Source of the DNA: Azonexus sp.
Lineage (GTDB): Bacteria; Pseudomonadota; Gammaproteobacteria; Burkholderiales; Rhodocyclaceae
Length of the DNA: 64,000 nucleotides
NCBI RefSeq assembly: GCF_030824335.1
Contig: NZ_JAVBXX010000004.1
Coordinates: 1-64,000, forward strand
Direction: 5' to 3'
Both the position numbers and the translations under genes were made by a program. This document shows positions 9,183 through 17,651 of this stretch, piece by piece; position 1 is the stretch's first letter, and each line of letters begins with the position of its first letter. The notes beneath the pieces are model-generated. The model was given only the letters and a program-made list of their open reading frames with translations. It made no database searches and was not told where the DNA came from.

Positions 9183-10346
9183 TTACAGCGGCCTATCCTG
9201 AAGAACCACTTCTCTGTGAGACAAAGCCCGTTTGAGATTATCCAGTAACTCCCTGGACTTTATCCAAACATCAATGCTCCCACTCAACGATTCCGGCGGA
9301 GGAGCTTGAGCGGGCTCACCTTCAAAGTAGCGCTGACAGAAATTTGCGAGCCGGTCGGTATCGATAGCCCCGGACAGTGTGTAGCCATATCGACTAGTAA
9401 AAGCCTTGGAGCCGCCAGTCTGCGTGAAGGCCACCACCGGTACACCAAGGGCCAATGCTTCGAGTACAACCAAGGGGTTGGGGTCCTCACGCGATGTCAG
9501 CGTGAACAGGTCTGCTAGCTGGATGCCGGCATAAGGGTTATGTACCGTATTGGTCCAATACAGGTTCGCCAGCGGTTTTTTCTTGTTGAGGCTCAGGGCT
9601 GCATTGTGCTGAAGCACAAAATCGTCATCGTCCCAACTCCCGATCCAAAGAAAGTCGCTCCAAGGCATGCGTTCCGCAAGATGCCAAAAGATGTCGCAAC
9701 CTTTGCGCGGCACTGCAGTGCCACACATAGCAATACGCTTTCGTCGTGCAACAGTGCTTTTATTATTTTCAAGTTTCAATCCGTGGACGTTAACCAGTTC
9801 GCTTGGCGTCTTCTTTGCCTGCCTTCGAATGGATTGGATGTCGACCGCAACGCCAAACTGCAGGCCACGCTCAAGGGGGTAGGCGAAGGACTCCATGAAG
9901 TCGCGCTGGCATTCTTCTGAAGCATAGACAGCATAGTCGCAGTTCGCTACGTCATAAGGATTGAAGAGGTCGTTCCGCTCCAGCGCCAACATGCCCTGTT
10001 TCATTTCATGAACATGGAGAACATTCGGCCTTTGGCTGATCCGGGCGATACTGATCCACTCTGCTGCCGCAAGGGAATTAACGTAAATGAGATCTGGATT
10101 GACGCGTCTTACCAGGTCAAGTCCAAGCGACACCCGGGTTTCGCGCGCCTCGGTTACATCCTCATGAAAGGCGTCGTCAATGACAACCTCCTTGAACGCC
10201 GCGGTATGGATATGCTGGCGCAGGTTGCCATCTTGGCGCGCAAGCAAGGTGACTTTGACTTGTCGGGCAAAGGCTTCGGCAATTTGCAGGCCTAGCTTGG
10301 GGGCGCCGGTAAGGCTAAGGTCATGCAGGACAAAGAGGATATGCAT
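9183..10346 (-). CDS. Glycosyltransferase family 4
   Basis: About 387 residues with a classical GT-B layout. The N-terminal MHILFVLHDLSLTGAPKLGL has the GG/GA-type acceptor loop. The C-terminal half has RKRIAMCGTAVPRKG, then LFTLTSREDPNPLVVLEALA, which contains the EX7E donor motif. I chose the ATG at 10346, 5 bp after the upstream stop. A GTG at 10358 would overlap that stop and has no better ribosome-binding site. It contains the only copy of the dispersed YTGCGGTCRAC word inside the accessory block (9840-9849). Confidence 0.85.
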   Translation of the reverse strand: MHILFVLHDLSLTGAPKLGLQIAEAFARQVKVTLLARQDGNLRQHIHTAAFKEVVIDDAFHEDVTEARETRVSLGLDLVRRVNPDLIYVNSLAAAEWISIARISQRPNVLHVHEMKQGMLALERNDLFNPYDVANCDYAVYASEECQRDFMESFAYPLERGLQFGVAVDIQSIRRQAKKTPSELVNVHGLKLENNKSTVARRKRIAMCGTAVPRKGCDIFWHLAERMPWSDFLWIGSWDDDDFVLQHNAALSLNKKKPLANLYWTNTVHNPYAGIQLADLFTLTSREDPNPLVVLEALALGVPVVAFTQTGGSKAFTSRYGYTLSGAIDTDRLANFCQRYFEGEPAQAPPPESLSGSIDVWIKSRELLDNLKRALSHREVVLQDRPL

Positions 10347-10351
10347 ATCAA

Positions 10352-12838
10352 TCAGCACCAGTAGAAGCGATAGCCGAGTTGTTTCATTACGTTACCGAAG
10401 AGGCGCTCCACGGCATGTTCCATTTGCCCGTCCATATAGAAATCCAAATCACGGTTCTCTGCATCATTGAAGGCCTGCAGATGAATGAGTTGATGCACGC
10501 GTTTTAGAATATCTGGGCGCAGCAGCATCATCGTGCCTGATACGTACTCGCACTCCCGCTTGTCTTCATCGATCTCGAAAATATCGAGAAGGCGGTTGTA
10601 AAGCACCTCGTTTTTTCCGATCAGTTCCTGACGGTGTTTTGCAGCGCCGATAATGCCGATTGACGGGTCTTCCGCAAAGGCGGCGAGGTTGTTCCTCACA
10701 ATATTGGTCGAACCCAGGGTGGCCTGAAGCAGGTTCCTGCGCCAAGTGTTGGCGTGATGCGCAGAAATGTGCTGGCTTTTCTTGCTGTGCACCAGAGCAA
10801 TGGCGAGATAATCCTCTGCATCAAACATCTCAAGTAAACGCATGTAGCCTCCAATGTCCCGGCCTGCGTTAGGCGAGATGAGGATACGTGCAGTGGAGTG
10901 TTTCTTCCGTATCCGCGCAATGACGCCTGATGACCACGTGCTTTCGACGAGATTGACATAAAGATCGAAGGCTAAATCGATGTTGTCTAAATAGTGGTCC
11001 AACTCCTCCCAGAGGTCCACGTAGTAAAGGTGCATCAACACGCAGAGCGGCTTTCTTTCCCGCAGGTTGGACAGTCGGGTTGTGTCGAACGTCTTGTTTT
11101 CACGAGGATGGCTACCGAAAACGTCATCGAGGTTATACGCCCGAGCTTCGCGAATCCCATGTTTCAGGTAGTGTGACAATGCATCCAAGGGATCTGCCCC
11201 TATCGCGTTTTCAAGATCGGGGTAGAGACTCAGGTAGGTCTTGGACGAAAAGTCGATGGGTACGAAGCGCGGAAATGCCTCCGCCCAGGAAAAATATTGC
11301 TTTAAGACATTGATCTGCTCTTCTGTTAGGGGCCGCTCTAACGCAGGCGCCGAAACACTACCAGGGAGGCTTAATTCCGGGCTGGCTCGCCCCAAGAAAA
11401 ACAGGCTGGCAACACGCGGGTCCACCGTAACCTTGGCCGGGTCAGATGGCAGTATCCCCAAGGGATAACCTACTTGCCAGTAGTGGGTAACCATACAACA
11501 AGCTTCATATGCTCCCGGGCAGTGGGCCGTAAGCCAATCCACGTCAAGCAGTCGGTGGGTCGAAAAATGCTTGAAACAGCCAAGACCAAGATAATGTTCG
11601 ATTGCATCACAGTCGTGGGGCAGATTATTAACCGCCTTGTAGTAGGCCGCATCGAAGAAGATATTTGGATGAATCTTGCGGCCAGTATTGGTATGGAGGT
11701 GGAAAGCGGCCTCCCAGGTTGTGCAACCGCCAAGACCAAGTTGTTTCGCCACATATGCCGGATCGATGAGTGTGGACTCTGCGAGCTGCACGATACGCGA
11801 GTAGAGAACGCCGTGGTCTTGCTTGCTGATGAACTTGCCTACTCGCATTAGTTGCTGAGTTGTTGGGTCTTCTTGGCCATCGGTCGCCATCTGACCTGGC
11901 GTGTTGCTAGCCTCGACGGATTTATACAAAGACATCACTGCGTATAAACGCTGATAGGCCGTAAGCAGAATTGCAACCACGCTACTTGGCGCAACGGTCT
12001 GCGCTTGGAAAGCCATGAGTAACGCCTCCACAGCTGCCTGATAACGGTGTTCTCTCAAGGCATGGACCCCTGACGCAAATGCTGCATCAGGGGAGACTTG
12101 AGGTACAGATTCATTTATGGGCTTGGAGGGCTGTTGATCACGAGTGGGCTCTGCAGGCTTACTCAATAATGCAATCGACTGTCCAAGGGGGTGACTTTCC
12201 CAAATGGGCTGGGCCGCGTCGATGAAACCTTCAATCTGAAACCCCAGATGAGCAGCCCAGATACTGATAGTGCTGCGTTCGATAAACATATTAAGATGGC
12301 CCAAGGTGTTGTGCCGAGTCATCTCTGCAGTGTGCTCAAAAACATGCCAATGATGCGGCTCGGCAAACTCCAGAAATGAAAAGACCACCTTACCGCCCGG
12401 GCGAAGAACGCGCGCGCACTCGGCAAGATAGCAATAACTTTCCGTATGTAGCAGGTGAGTGAACAGGCTAAAAGCGCTGATCATGTCGACGGAAGCATCA
12501 AGCAGAGGAAGACTCAGTTGACGACTCAGGATGAAGCGGTAATTTGGGGCCTTGCTTTGTGCGTAATCCAGCAGGGCCTGAACGATGTCAATGCCAGTAT
12601 AGGAAATCCCATCCTGTTCCTGATGCAGGATAGTGGCCAAGCGGCCGCTACCACAGCCTAGATCAAGTAGGTGCATCCCCTGCGAAAGCCCTACCGACTT
12701 TAAAAGTTCGGCTTGAATGCGGCCGAATAGTTCGTAGTCTCCGCCTACCGCAATAGCCATCGCCTCGTCGACAGGGTAGGTAGCTACGAGCTGTGCAACC
12801 AAGCGCTCGTAGTCTTCAACAAAGTGAAATTGGGCCAT
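10352..12838 (-). CDS. SAM methyltransferase fused to RgpF domain
   Basis: An 828-residue fusion. Residues about 45-165 form a class I methyltransferase with motif I LLDLGCGSGRLATIL (57-71) and an acidic motif II (YTGIDI). The middle section has helical repeats and two HYL..G-type modules (about 375-410 and 530-560), like those in the other RgpF fusion of this cluster. Residues about 590-828 form the RgpF domain: CVLMHLYYVDLWEELD, then SPNAGRDIGGY, then YVSGTMMLL. The combination suggests an enzyme that both extends and methylates (caps) a glycan chain. That role is inferred. It has the same strand and spacing as its neighbours. Confidence 0.75.
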   Translation of the reverse strand: MAQFHFVEDYERLVAQLVATYPVDEAMAIAVGGDYELFGRIQAELLKSVGLSQGMHLLDLGCGSGRLATILHQEQDGISYTGIDIVQALLDYAQSKAPNYRFILSRQLSLPLLDASVDMISAFSLFTHLLHTESYCYLAECARVLRPGGKVVFSFLEFAEPHHWHVFEHTAEMTRHNTLGHLNMFIERSTISIWAAHLGFQIEGFIDAAQPIWESHPLGQSIALLSKPAEPTRDQQPSKPINESVPQVSPDAAFASGVHALREHRYQAAVEALLMAFQAQTVAPSSVVAILLTAYQRLYAVMSLYKSVEASNTPGQMATDGQEDPTTQQLMRVGKFISKQDHGVLYSRIVQLAESTLIDPAYVAKQLGLGGCTTWEAAFHLHTNTGRKIHPNIFFDAAYYKAVNNLPHDCDAIEHYLGLGCFKHFSTHRLLDVDWLTAHCPGAYEACCMVTHYWQVGYPLGILPSDPAKVTVDPRVASLFFLGRASPELSLPGSVSAPALERPLTEEQINVLKQYFSWAEAFPRFVPIDFSSKTYLSLYPDLENAIGADPLDALSHYLKHGIREARAYNLDDVFGSHPRENKTFDTTRLSNLRERKPLCVLMHLYYVDLWEELDHYLDNIDLAFDLYVNLVESTWSSGVIARIRKKHSTARILISPNAGRDIGGYMRLLEMFDAEDYLAIALVHSKKSQHISAHHANTWRRNLLQATLGSTNIVRNNLAAFAEDPSIGIIGAAKHRQELIGKNEVLYNRLLDIFEIDEDKRECEYVSGTMMLLRPDILKRVHQLIHLQAFNDAENRDLDFYMDGQMEHAVERLFGNVMKQLGYRFYWC

Positions 12839-12908
12839 TTCTAGTGTGCTTCAACGGGAGATTTGGAAGGCATCGATCAGCATGGAATCGTGAGACGGAG
12901 AGCAGGCA

Positions 12909-14138
12909 TTATCCCTCCAAGGATTGGATAAGCCGAAGGAAGGAGGGAAGGCTGACTGACCTGAAATCGTACTTCTCGACTACGGTCTTTCTCGCGTCTT
13001 CCCGAAGTCGCAGGTACGTATCCGGCCGTGCCAAGGCATCAATCACGACACAAGCAAGGCCGCCAAAATCACGAAATGGGACCAAGAGACCATTTTTACC
13101 GTGGCAGATAACCTCCTCCACCGGGGGGGTCGCCGAGCCGATGACGAGGCAGCCTGCGGACATGGCTTCCAGCATGGACCAGGACAGCACGAACGGATAA
13201 GTTAGATAAACATGAGCACGGGAAATCTGCAGAACCTTCAGGAAATCAGAATAGGGCAACTTGCCGGTAAAATGCACGCGACTCAAGTCGATGCGGTCCG
13301 CCACTTCCTCTAGATATTTCTGTTTCCAAGTTTCGCCCTGAGGAGCGGGACGACCATAACTGACTCCGTCGCCACCAACAATGACCACGTGGCAATTCGG
13401 ACGGGCAGAGAGAATCTCTGGCAACGACCGCATGAAAATGTGGTAACCCCTGTATGGTTCCAAATCACGACTGACATAGGTCAGGACTTCATCGCCGGCA
13501 GAAAAGGTTTTACCGTCAGCGAGGGTGATTACCGCATCGGGGTCGGGTTTCACCAACTCCGTGTCGATGCCGTCGTGGATAACGTCAAGGCGGGGCTGGT
13601 AGACCTCCGGAAAGCGGCTGCGTTGCCATTCGGTCGGACAAATACCCCGGTCGCACGACTCCAAAGCCATCAAGGGTAAGGCGTTGAGGCCACGGACGTG
13701 AAAAATGTCATTGAATGTCTTTGGAAACTCGCTGTCGAAACCAACATCAGCTCCCGTCCGACTGTAGTAATACTCGAACAGGCCAATGATTTTCGCTGCT
13801 GGATAGACATCGCGCAGGAAGATGGAGTCACCCCAGCCGGTGTGGACGAATATCACATCCGGTTCGTAGCCCTGGCGCTTATGCTCAAGAAGGGTATTGA
13901 ATACAGCATGGGCGCGGCGCATCGCGTGATTGAGATTTTTAGCATTGGGATGCTCAAACGATTCGTTGCCTCCCGGAATTGCATAGCGAATCACAGGAAT
14001 ATTTGGAACGCTCTCTTGAATCGGGATTTTCGCGATATCACCCATTCCGCAGACGCTTATCCCATCGACGAGAGCCAGCTTGGGTGCGAGGCGCGCATAC
14101 TGCCCAGGAAATGACGGATGAATAAACAATAAGTCCAT
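12909..14138 (-). CDS. Glycosyltransferase family 4
   Basis: A 409-residue GT-B enzyme. The N-terminus is MDLLFIHPSFPGQYARLAPK. The C-terminal half carries VLTYVSRDLEPYRGYHIF and HVVIVGGDGVSYG, and the donor site YPFVLSWSMLEAMSAGCLVIG with the expected E..S.G pattern. It is the first gene of the seven-gene glycan run on the minus strand. No strong Shine-Dalgarno is visible. The hairpin at 14317-14340 separates it from the RTX gene upstream, so it probably has its own promoter in 14139-14316. Confidence 0.87.
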   Translation of the reverse strand: MDLLFIHPSFPGQYARLAPKLALVDGISVCGMGDIAKIPIQESVPNIPVIRYAIPGGNESFEHPNAKNLNHAMRRAHAVFNTLLEHKRQGYEPDVIFVHTGWGDSIFLRDVYPAAKIIGLFEYYYSRTGADVGFDSEFPKTFNDIFHVRGLNALPLMALESCDRGICPTEWQRSRFPEVYQPRLDVIHDGIDTELVKPDPDAVITLADGKTFSAGDEVLTYVSRDLEPYRGYHIFMRSLPEILSARPNCHVVIVGGDGVSYGRPAPQGETWKQKYLEEVADRIDLSRVHFTGKLPYSDFLKVLQISRAHVYLTYPFVLSWSMLEAMSAGCLVIGSATPPVEEVICHGKNGLLVPFRDFGGLACVVIDALARPDTYLRLREDARKTVVEKYDFRSVSLPSFLRLIQSLEG

Positions 14139-14316
14139 GCAGGAGAAATTTTCTGATGAATAAACTCGGTCGCAGCTTGGACCGGCCGAAAGACCTTGTC
14201 AGCGCGACGTAGTCGCCAGGAGGGCATGGATAATTCGGATGGGGTTTGGACAGAAGGCAAAACCCAGATTCGAGATTGTGTTTCTCGAATTGTGCTGCTC
14301 TATCGATCTAAATCAT

Positions 14317-14340
14317 AAAAGCCCGCAAAAGCGGGCTTTT
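14317..14340. terminator. Bidirectional-type intrinsic terminator
   Basis: The sequence AAAAGCCCGC, AAAA, GCGGGCTTTT forms a near-perfect hairpin with A and T runs on both sides. It lies 16 bp after the RTX gene's stop codon on the minus strand. Confidence 0.9.
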
Positions 14341-14355
14341 ATACGTGGCGATATG

Positions 14356-15576
14356 TCAGCCAAAATTGAAGTTTACCATTTCGGAGGTAACCTCCTCGAC
14401 GCTAATGCCAACCAGCGTAATAGAGGCTTGTCCATGGACAAATTCAAAAACAGCGTTGCCATTGACGTTTCGAGCACTGGTCAAGAACGGTGCAAGGTCG
14501 GACAAGCTATTGATTATGTCGGAATCAAAGACCAGGCGATCCACCGAGCCGCTGAAGTCATCGATTCTGTAATGGCCAGCCTCGTTAAAGCCGAAGGAAT
14601 CGGCACCGGAGCCGCCCACGAGAGTGTCCGAACCACCGCCACCAACCAAGGTATCGCTACCTCCGCCACCGACAATGGTTTGGTCGGAGAGATCACCGAA
14701 TACTCTGGTTGCGTTGTTGTCAACGACAACCACCTTGCCTCCACCCACAAGCATGGCATTGTCGACATTACTGATATTCAGGGCGCTGCCAGCCTGGATA
14801 CCACCGAGTACAAAAGTGAACAGATTGGCCATCCCCTCGACAGGGTTGGAGGCCACGAAGTCTACGTCCGCACTGGACCTGCCATTGTTTGTTGTAGAGA
14901 AACTTACAATAGAAGCTGCAAAATAGGGATTAGGGGCTAACGCCGTTAAGACTGCGACAGCTTTGTCGAAGCTTTCTCTGTAAGCTGTAAACTCAGCCGT
15001 ATTTGTTACACCTTCCGCCTCAGCTGCAAGCTGAGCCTGATGCATCTGGCTATTCAAGTGTTGTACGGCTTTAGCTGGCGTCAAGCCTTGCGGAGGCGTG
15101 CTGACACTAAAGCTGACACCGGGGGGAGCCTGTATTCCAACAGATAAAATACCTTGATTCAAGTAAACCGTGACGGGATCGCCCGCCTTGCCAGCAAGGA
15201 ACGTTTTACTGGATACCGAACCTACAACACTATCGCCAGTGGTGCCCCCCACGAGAGTACCCAAACCGTTACCCCCAAGGATGCTATCACTACCAGCCCC
15301 CCCAACTATTGTTTGATGACCCAATTGATCAACAGGACTAAAAGACTGACGGGACGACAGTACAGTTACCCCTGAACCACCCGCAATGAGGTTTACAACA
15401 TTACCAATCGGAGTAGCGAAACCTGCACCTGTCACACTTTGCGATCCTGCAATAGGCGCCTGGATTACAGAGACACCATACTCCGTCACAAGACTGTTAA
15501 AAACATCTCGGACCCCTCCGTTGGAGGGTAAATCCCAACCAGCAGTAACGAAAAGTCCACCTGGTATAGTAGCCAT
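14356..15576 (-). CDS. RTX-type (hemolysin-repeat) calcium-binding secreted protein
   Basis: A 406-residue, acidic, Cys-free protein with no N-terminal signal peptide. It has two glycine/aspartate-rich repeat patches, about 85-115 (TIVGGAGSDSILGG) and about 310-345 (SDTLVGGGGSDTLVGGSGAD). Such nonapeptides bind Ca2+ in RTX proteins exported by type I secretion. The C-terminus (FGFNEAGHYRIDDFSGSVD and an aliphatic tail) also fits type I substrates. AGGAAAACTGA precedes the ATG. No type I exporter is encoded in the window. Being next to the glycan cluster, it may be a surface protein decorated by it; that is inference. Confidence 0.75.
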   Translation of the reverse strand: MATIPGGLFVTAGWDLPSNGGVRDVFNSLVTEYGVSVIQAPIAGSQSVTGAGFATPIGNVVNLIAGGSGVTVLSSRQSFSPVDQLGHQTIVGGAGSDSILGGNGLGTLVGGTTGDSVVGSVSSKTFLAGKAGDPVTVYLNQGILSVGIQAPPGVSFSVSTPPQGLTPAKAVQHLNSQMHQAQLAAEAEGVTNTAEFTAYRESFDKAVAVLTALAPNPYFAASIVSFSTTNNGRSSADVDFVASNPVEGMANLFTFVLGGIQAGSALNISNVDNAMLVGGGKVVVVDNNATRVFGDLSDQTIVGGGGSDTLVGGGGSDTLVGGSGADSFGFNEAGHYRIDDFSGSVDRLVFDSDIINSLSDLAPFLTSARNVNGNAVFEFVHGQASITLVGISVEEVTSEMVNFNFG

Positions 15577-15859
15577 TCAGTTTTCCTAACAAGACAAGAG
15601 TTACTAAGCTTGCCCCTTCTTTACAGAGGGCGGCAGACGAAAGAAATTTCAATGGAATACAAACAGGACTTAGCACAAAGCTTTATTGGGGATAAATTTA
15701 TCATCAAATCATCAATTTTGCGACGTCGACTATGCTGAAGAGATTCAGGCATGAAATCCAATGTATATTTTTCTCATATCGCCCTGCCTCTCAAGACAAG
15801 GGTAATTTAGTACGGATTCCCCCTTTTAAATATCAAGCGCGCACTTGCCACGAAGGAAT
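15577..15859. promoter_or_regulatory. AT-rich divergent promoter region
   Basis: A 283-bp gap between the RTX gene (leftward) and the clostripain-type protease gene (rightward). It is much richer in A/T than the flanking genes and should hold both promoters. I could not pick a definite -10/-35 pair or operator. Confidence 0.4.
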
Positions 15860-17521
15860 ATGCCAGCACCCACGGCCGACAATCGAGAGATGATTGACAA
15901 GGAGCAGCAAAGCATCCTGCTTGCTCAAGTCGTCAGCATGTTCGAAGCCACTCCGAACATTGCAACATACACACAATTAGTCGACATCATGGACACGCTG
16001 GGGAGTCAGCTCGACCTTTGCCGATGGCTGGCCAGCACAGAGCTTTTCCGTTCTTCCGATTACTTCCCGGACTCTCTTGGCAATACTGCCTTTGCAGAAA
16101 AAATGTGCCGGTCTCTGCTCGGGCTGGTGCCAGATTTTGATTTCTCCACCCTCCCGCCGGATCACGATTTCCTCCGGGCCTACGAGTGGATCAGCGACAG
16201 CCTGAGCATTCAAGATCGAGGCACGGTTATTTTTCAGGCGATCGATGGTCTGCGCAACACCAGCGCACCGTCCTTTGCTGAAGCCCGCGCACGCCTGGAA
16301 AACCGGATTGAGGTCGCTGCTCATTACGTCGAGAACGGCTGGAATGCAGAAACCATCCATGAATTGCGCGCTATTCTCTCAGCCGTCGATGCAAGCTCAG
16401 CAAGCGTGCTCAAGGCTATTCAGGGAATTGACGCCACACCACAGCGCTGGACGTTCATGGTTTACATGGTCGCCGACAATAATCTTGAGCCTTACGCACT
16501 TGAGGATATTCGGGAAATGGCTGCGGCAAGCACGTCCGGCAGCATTAACCTGACCATTGCCATCGACCGCAGTGCTGGTTACGACAACTCGGCGGGAGAT
16601 TGGACAGATACCCGCAGCGGCCTCCTCCAGCCCGAGTGGACTCCCGAAAACATCGCTGCCAACCTGACAAGTCTGGGAGAACTAAACATGGGAGACCCCA
16701 TGTCCCTGACCTCATTCATTGATTGGTCATCTCAGGTAAGCAAAACGGATCGCTACGCCCTTATCTTGTGGAACCACGGCCTCGGTGTAAAAGGTCTTGG
16801 TGTCGATGAGGGCAACAATCGGGACGTACTCGCCCTGGATGAAATCAGGGTTGGCATCGAACGCTCGTCGCTGAAGCAACTCGACCTCATTGGCTTCGAT
16901 GCCTGCAGCATGTCAATGCTGGAAGTCGCTGCTGCCATTCGAGGATCTGCGCGTGTCATGGTTGCGGCAGAGGACCTGGTGCCTCTTCAAGGCTGGAACT
17001 ACACCAAAGTCATTGACGGACTGGACTCAAATGCGTCCAGCCCTCGCAATGTTGCCACGACCATAATGCACGAATACGGTATTAGCTACCCTCAAGCGAA
17101 TGACGCGTCTCTTTCTGCCTTTGACCTCTCTCAACTCAGCGAAATCTCTCCCCAGATAAGCGCCTTCGCGAAGGCCGCCGCCAGTGCCTCAGTCGCTGAT
17201 TGGCGAATAATCGAAGCAGCACGGCAAGGTGCACCTTATTTTTTCGACAACAAAGGCGTTGATCTGCCCAGCTTCATTGACAACCTGCTCGGAGCCAACC
17301 CTTCCTCTGGTTTGCTTGCCGCCGCCAGCACGCTTTCGGACACCCTGCAGCAGTCGTTCATCGCTCCGCCCCCAGGTGTAACGGACCCCGGCGGGATTGC
17401 CATCTACTGGCCCCAATCCCCCCCCTCCGAATACGATTTCGGCAATTACAGCGCCATCACCCAGTCACTTGGCCTATTGGCCTGGCACGATTTCCTGCTC
17501 GATTACTGGCAGCACACCTGA
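15860..17521 (+). CDS. Clostripain-family (C11) cysteine peptidase
   Basis: About 553 residues. An uncharacterised N-terminal helical region (about 1-190) precedes a C11 peptidase domain: FMVYMVADNNLEPYALEDI (about 200), the catalytic His in LILWNHGLG (about 303), and the catalytic Cys in DLIGFDACSMSMLEVA (about 347). C11 enzymes cleave after Arg or Lys and are often self-activated and secreted, but no signal peptide is seen here. The ATG at 15860 follows GAAGGA closely; a TTG at 15845 is possible but weaker. It diverges from the RTX gene, which suggests it processes that or another surface protein. It is the last gene of the inserted block. Confidence 0.85.
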   Translation: MPAPTADNREMIDKEQQSILLAQVVSMFEATPNIATYTQLVDIMDTLGSQLDLCRWLASTELFRSSDYFPDSLGNTAFAEKMCRSLLGLVPDFDFSTLPPDHDFLRAYEWISDSLSIQDRGTVIFQAIDGLRNTSAPSFAEARARLENRIEVAAHYVENGWNAETIHELRAILSAVDASSASVLKAIQGIDATPQRWTFMVYMVADNNLEPYALEDIREMAAASTSGSINLTIAIDRSAGYDNSAGDWTDTRSGLLQPEWTPENIAANLTSLGELNMGDPMSLTSFIDWSSQVSKTDRYALILWNHGLGVKGLGVDEGNNRDVLALDEIRVGIERSSLKQLDLIGFDACSMSMLEVAAAIRGSARVMVAAEDLVPLQGWNYTKVIDGLDSNASSPRNVATTIMHEYGISYPQANDASLSAFDLSQLSEISPQISAFAKAAASASVADWRIIEAARQGAPYFFDNKGVDLPSFIDNLLGANPSSGLLAAASTLSDTLQQSFIAPPPGVTDPGGIAIYWPQSPPSEYDFGNYSAITQSLGLLAWHDFLLDYWQHT

Positions 17522-17607
17522 GATTCGGCGTGTCGGTGATAACGTCTTGCGTCCGCTGTCCGAAAATCAGTCCGGCGCCGCCAACCAAAGCAATTCCTCC
17601 GAGCATA

Positions 17608-17651
17608 GTCAACACAAGCCCTTGACCAGACGATCCGCAGCGGCCTGCAGC
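17608..17651. repeat. 44-bp direct repeat, right copy
   Basis: It consists of the last 14 codons of the aminotransferase gene plus the base after its stop. It matches 713-756 at 40 of 44 positions and marks the right edge of the accessory block. Confidence 0.75.
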
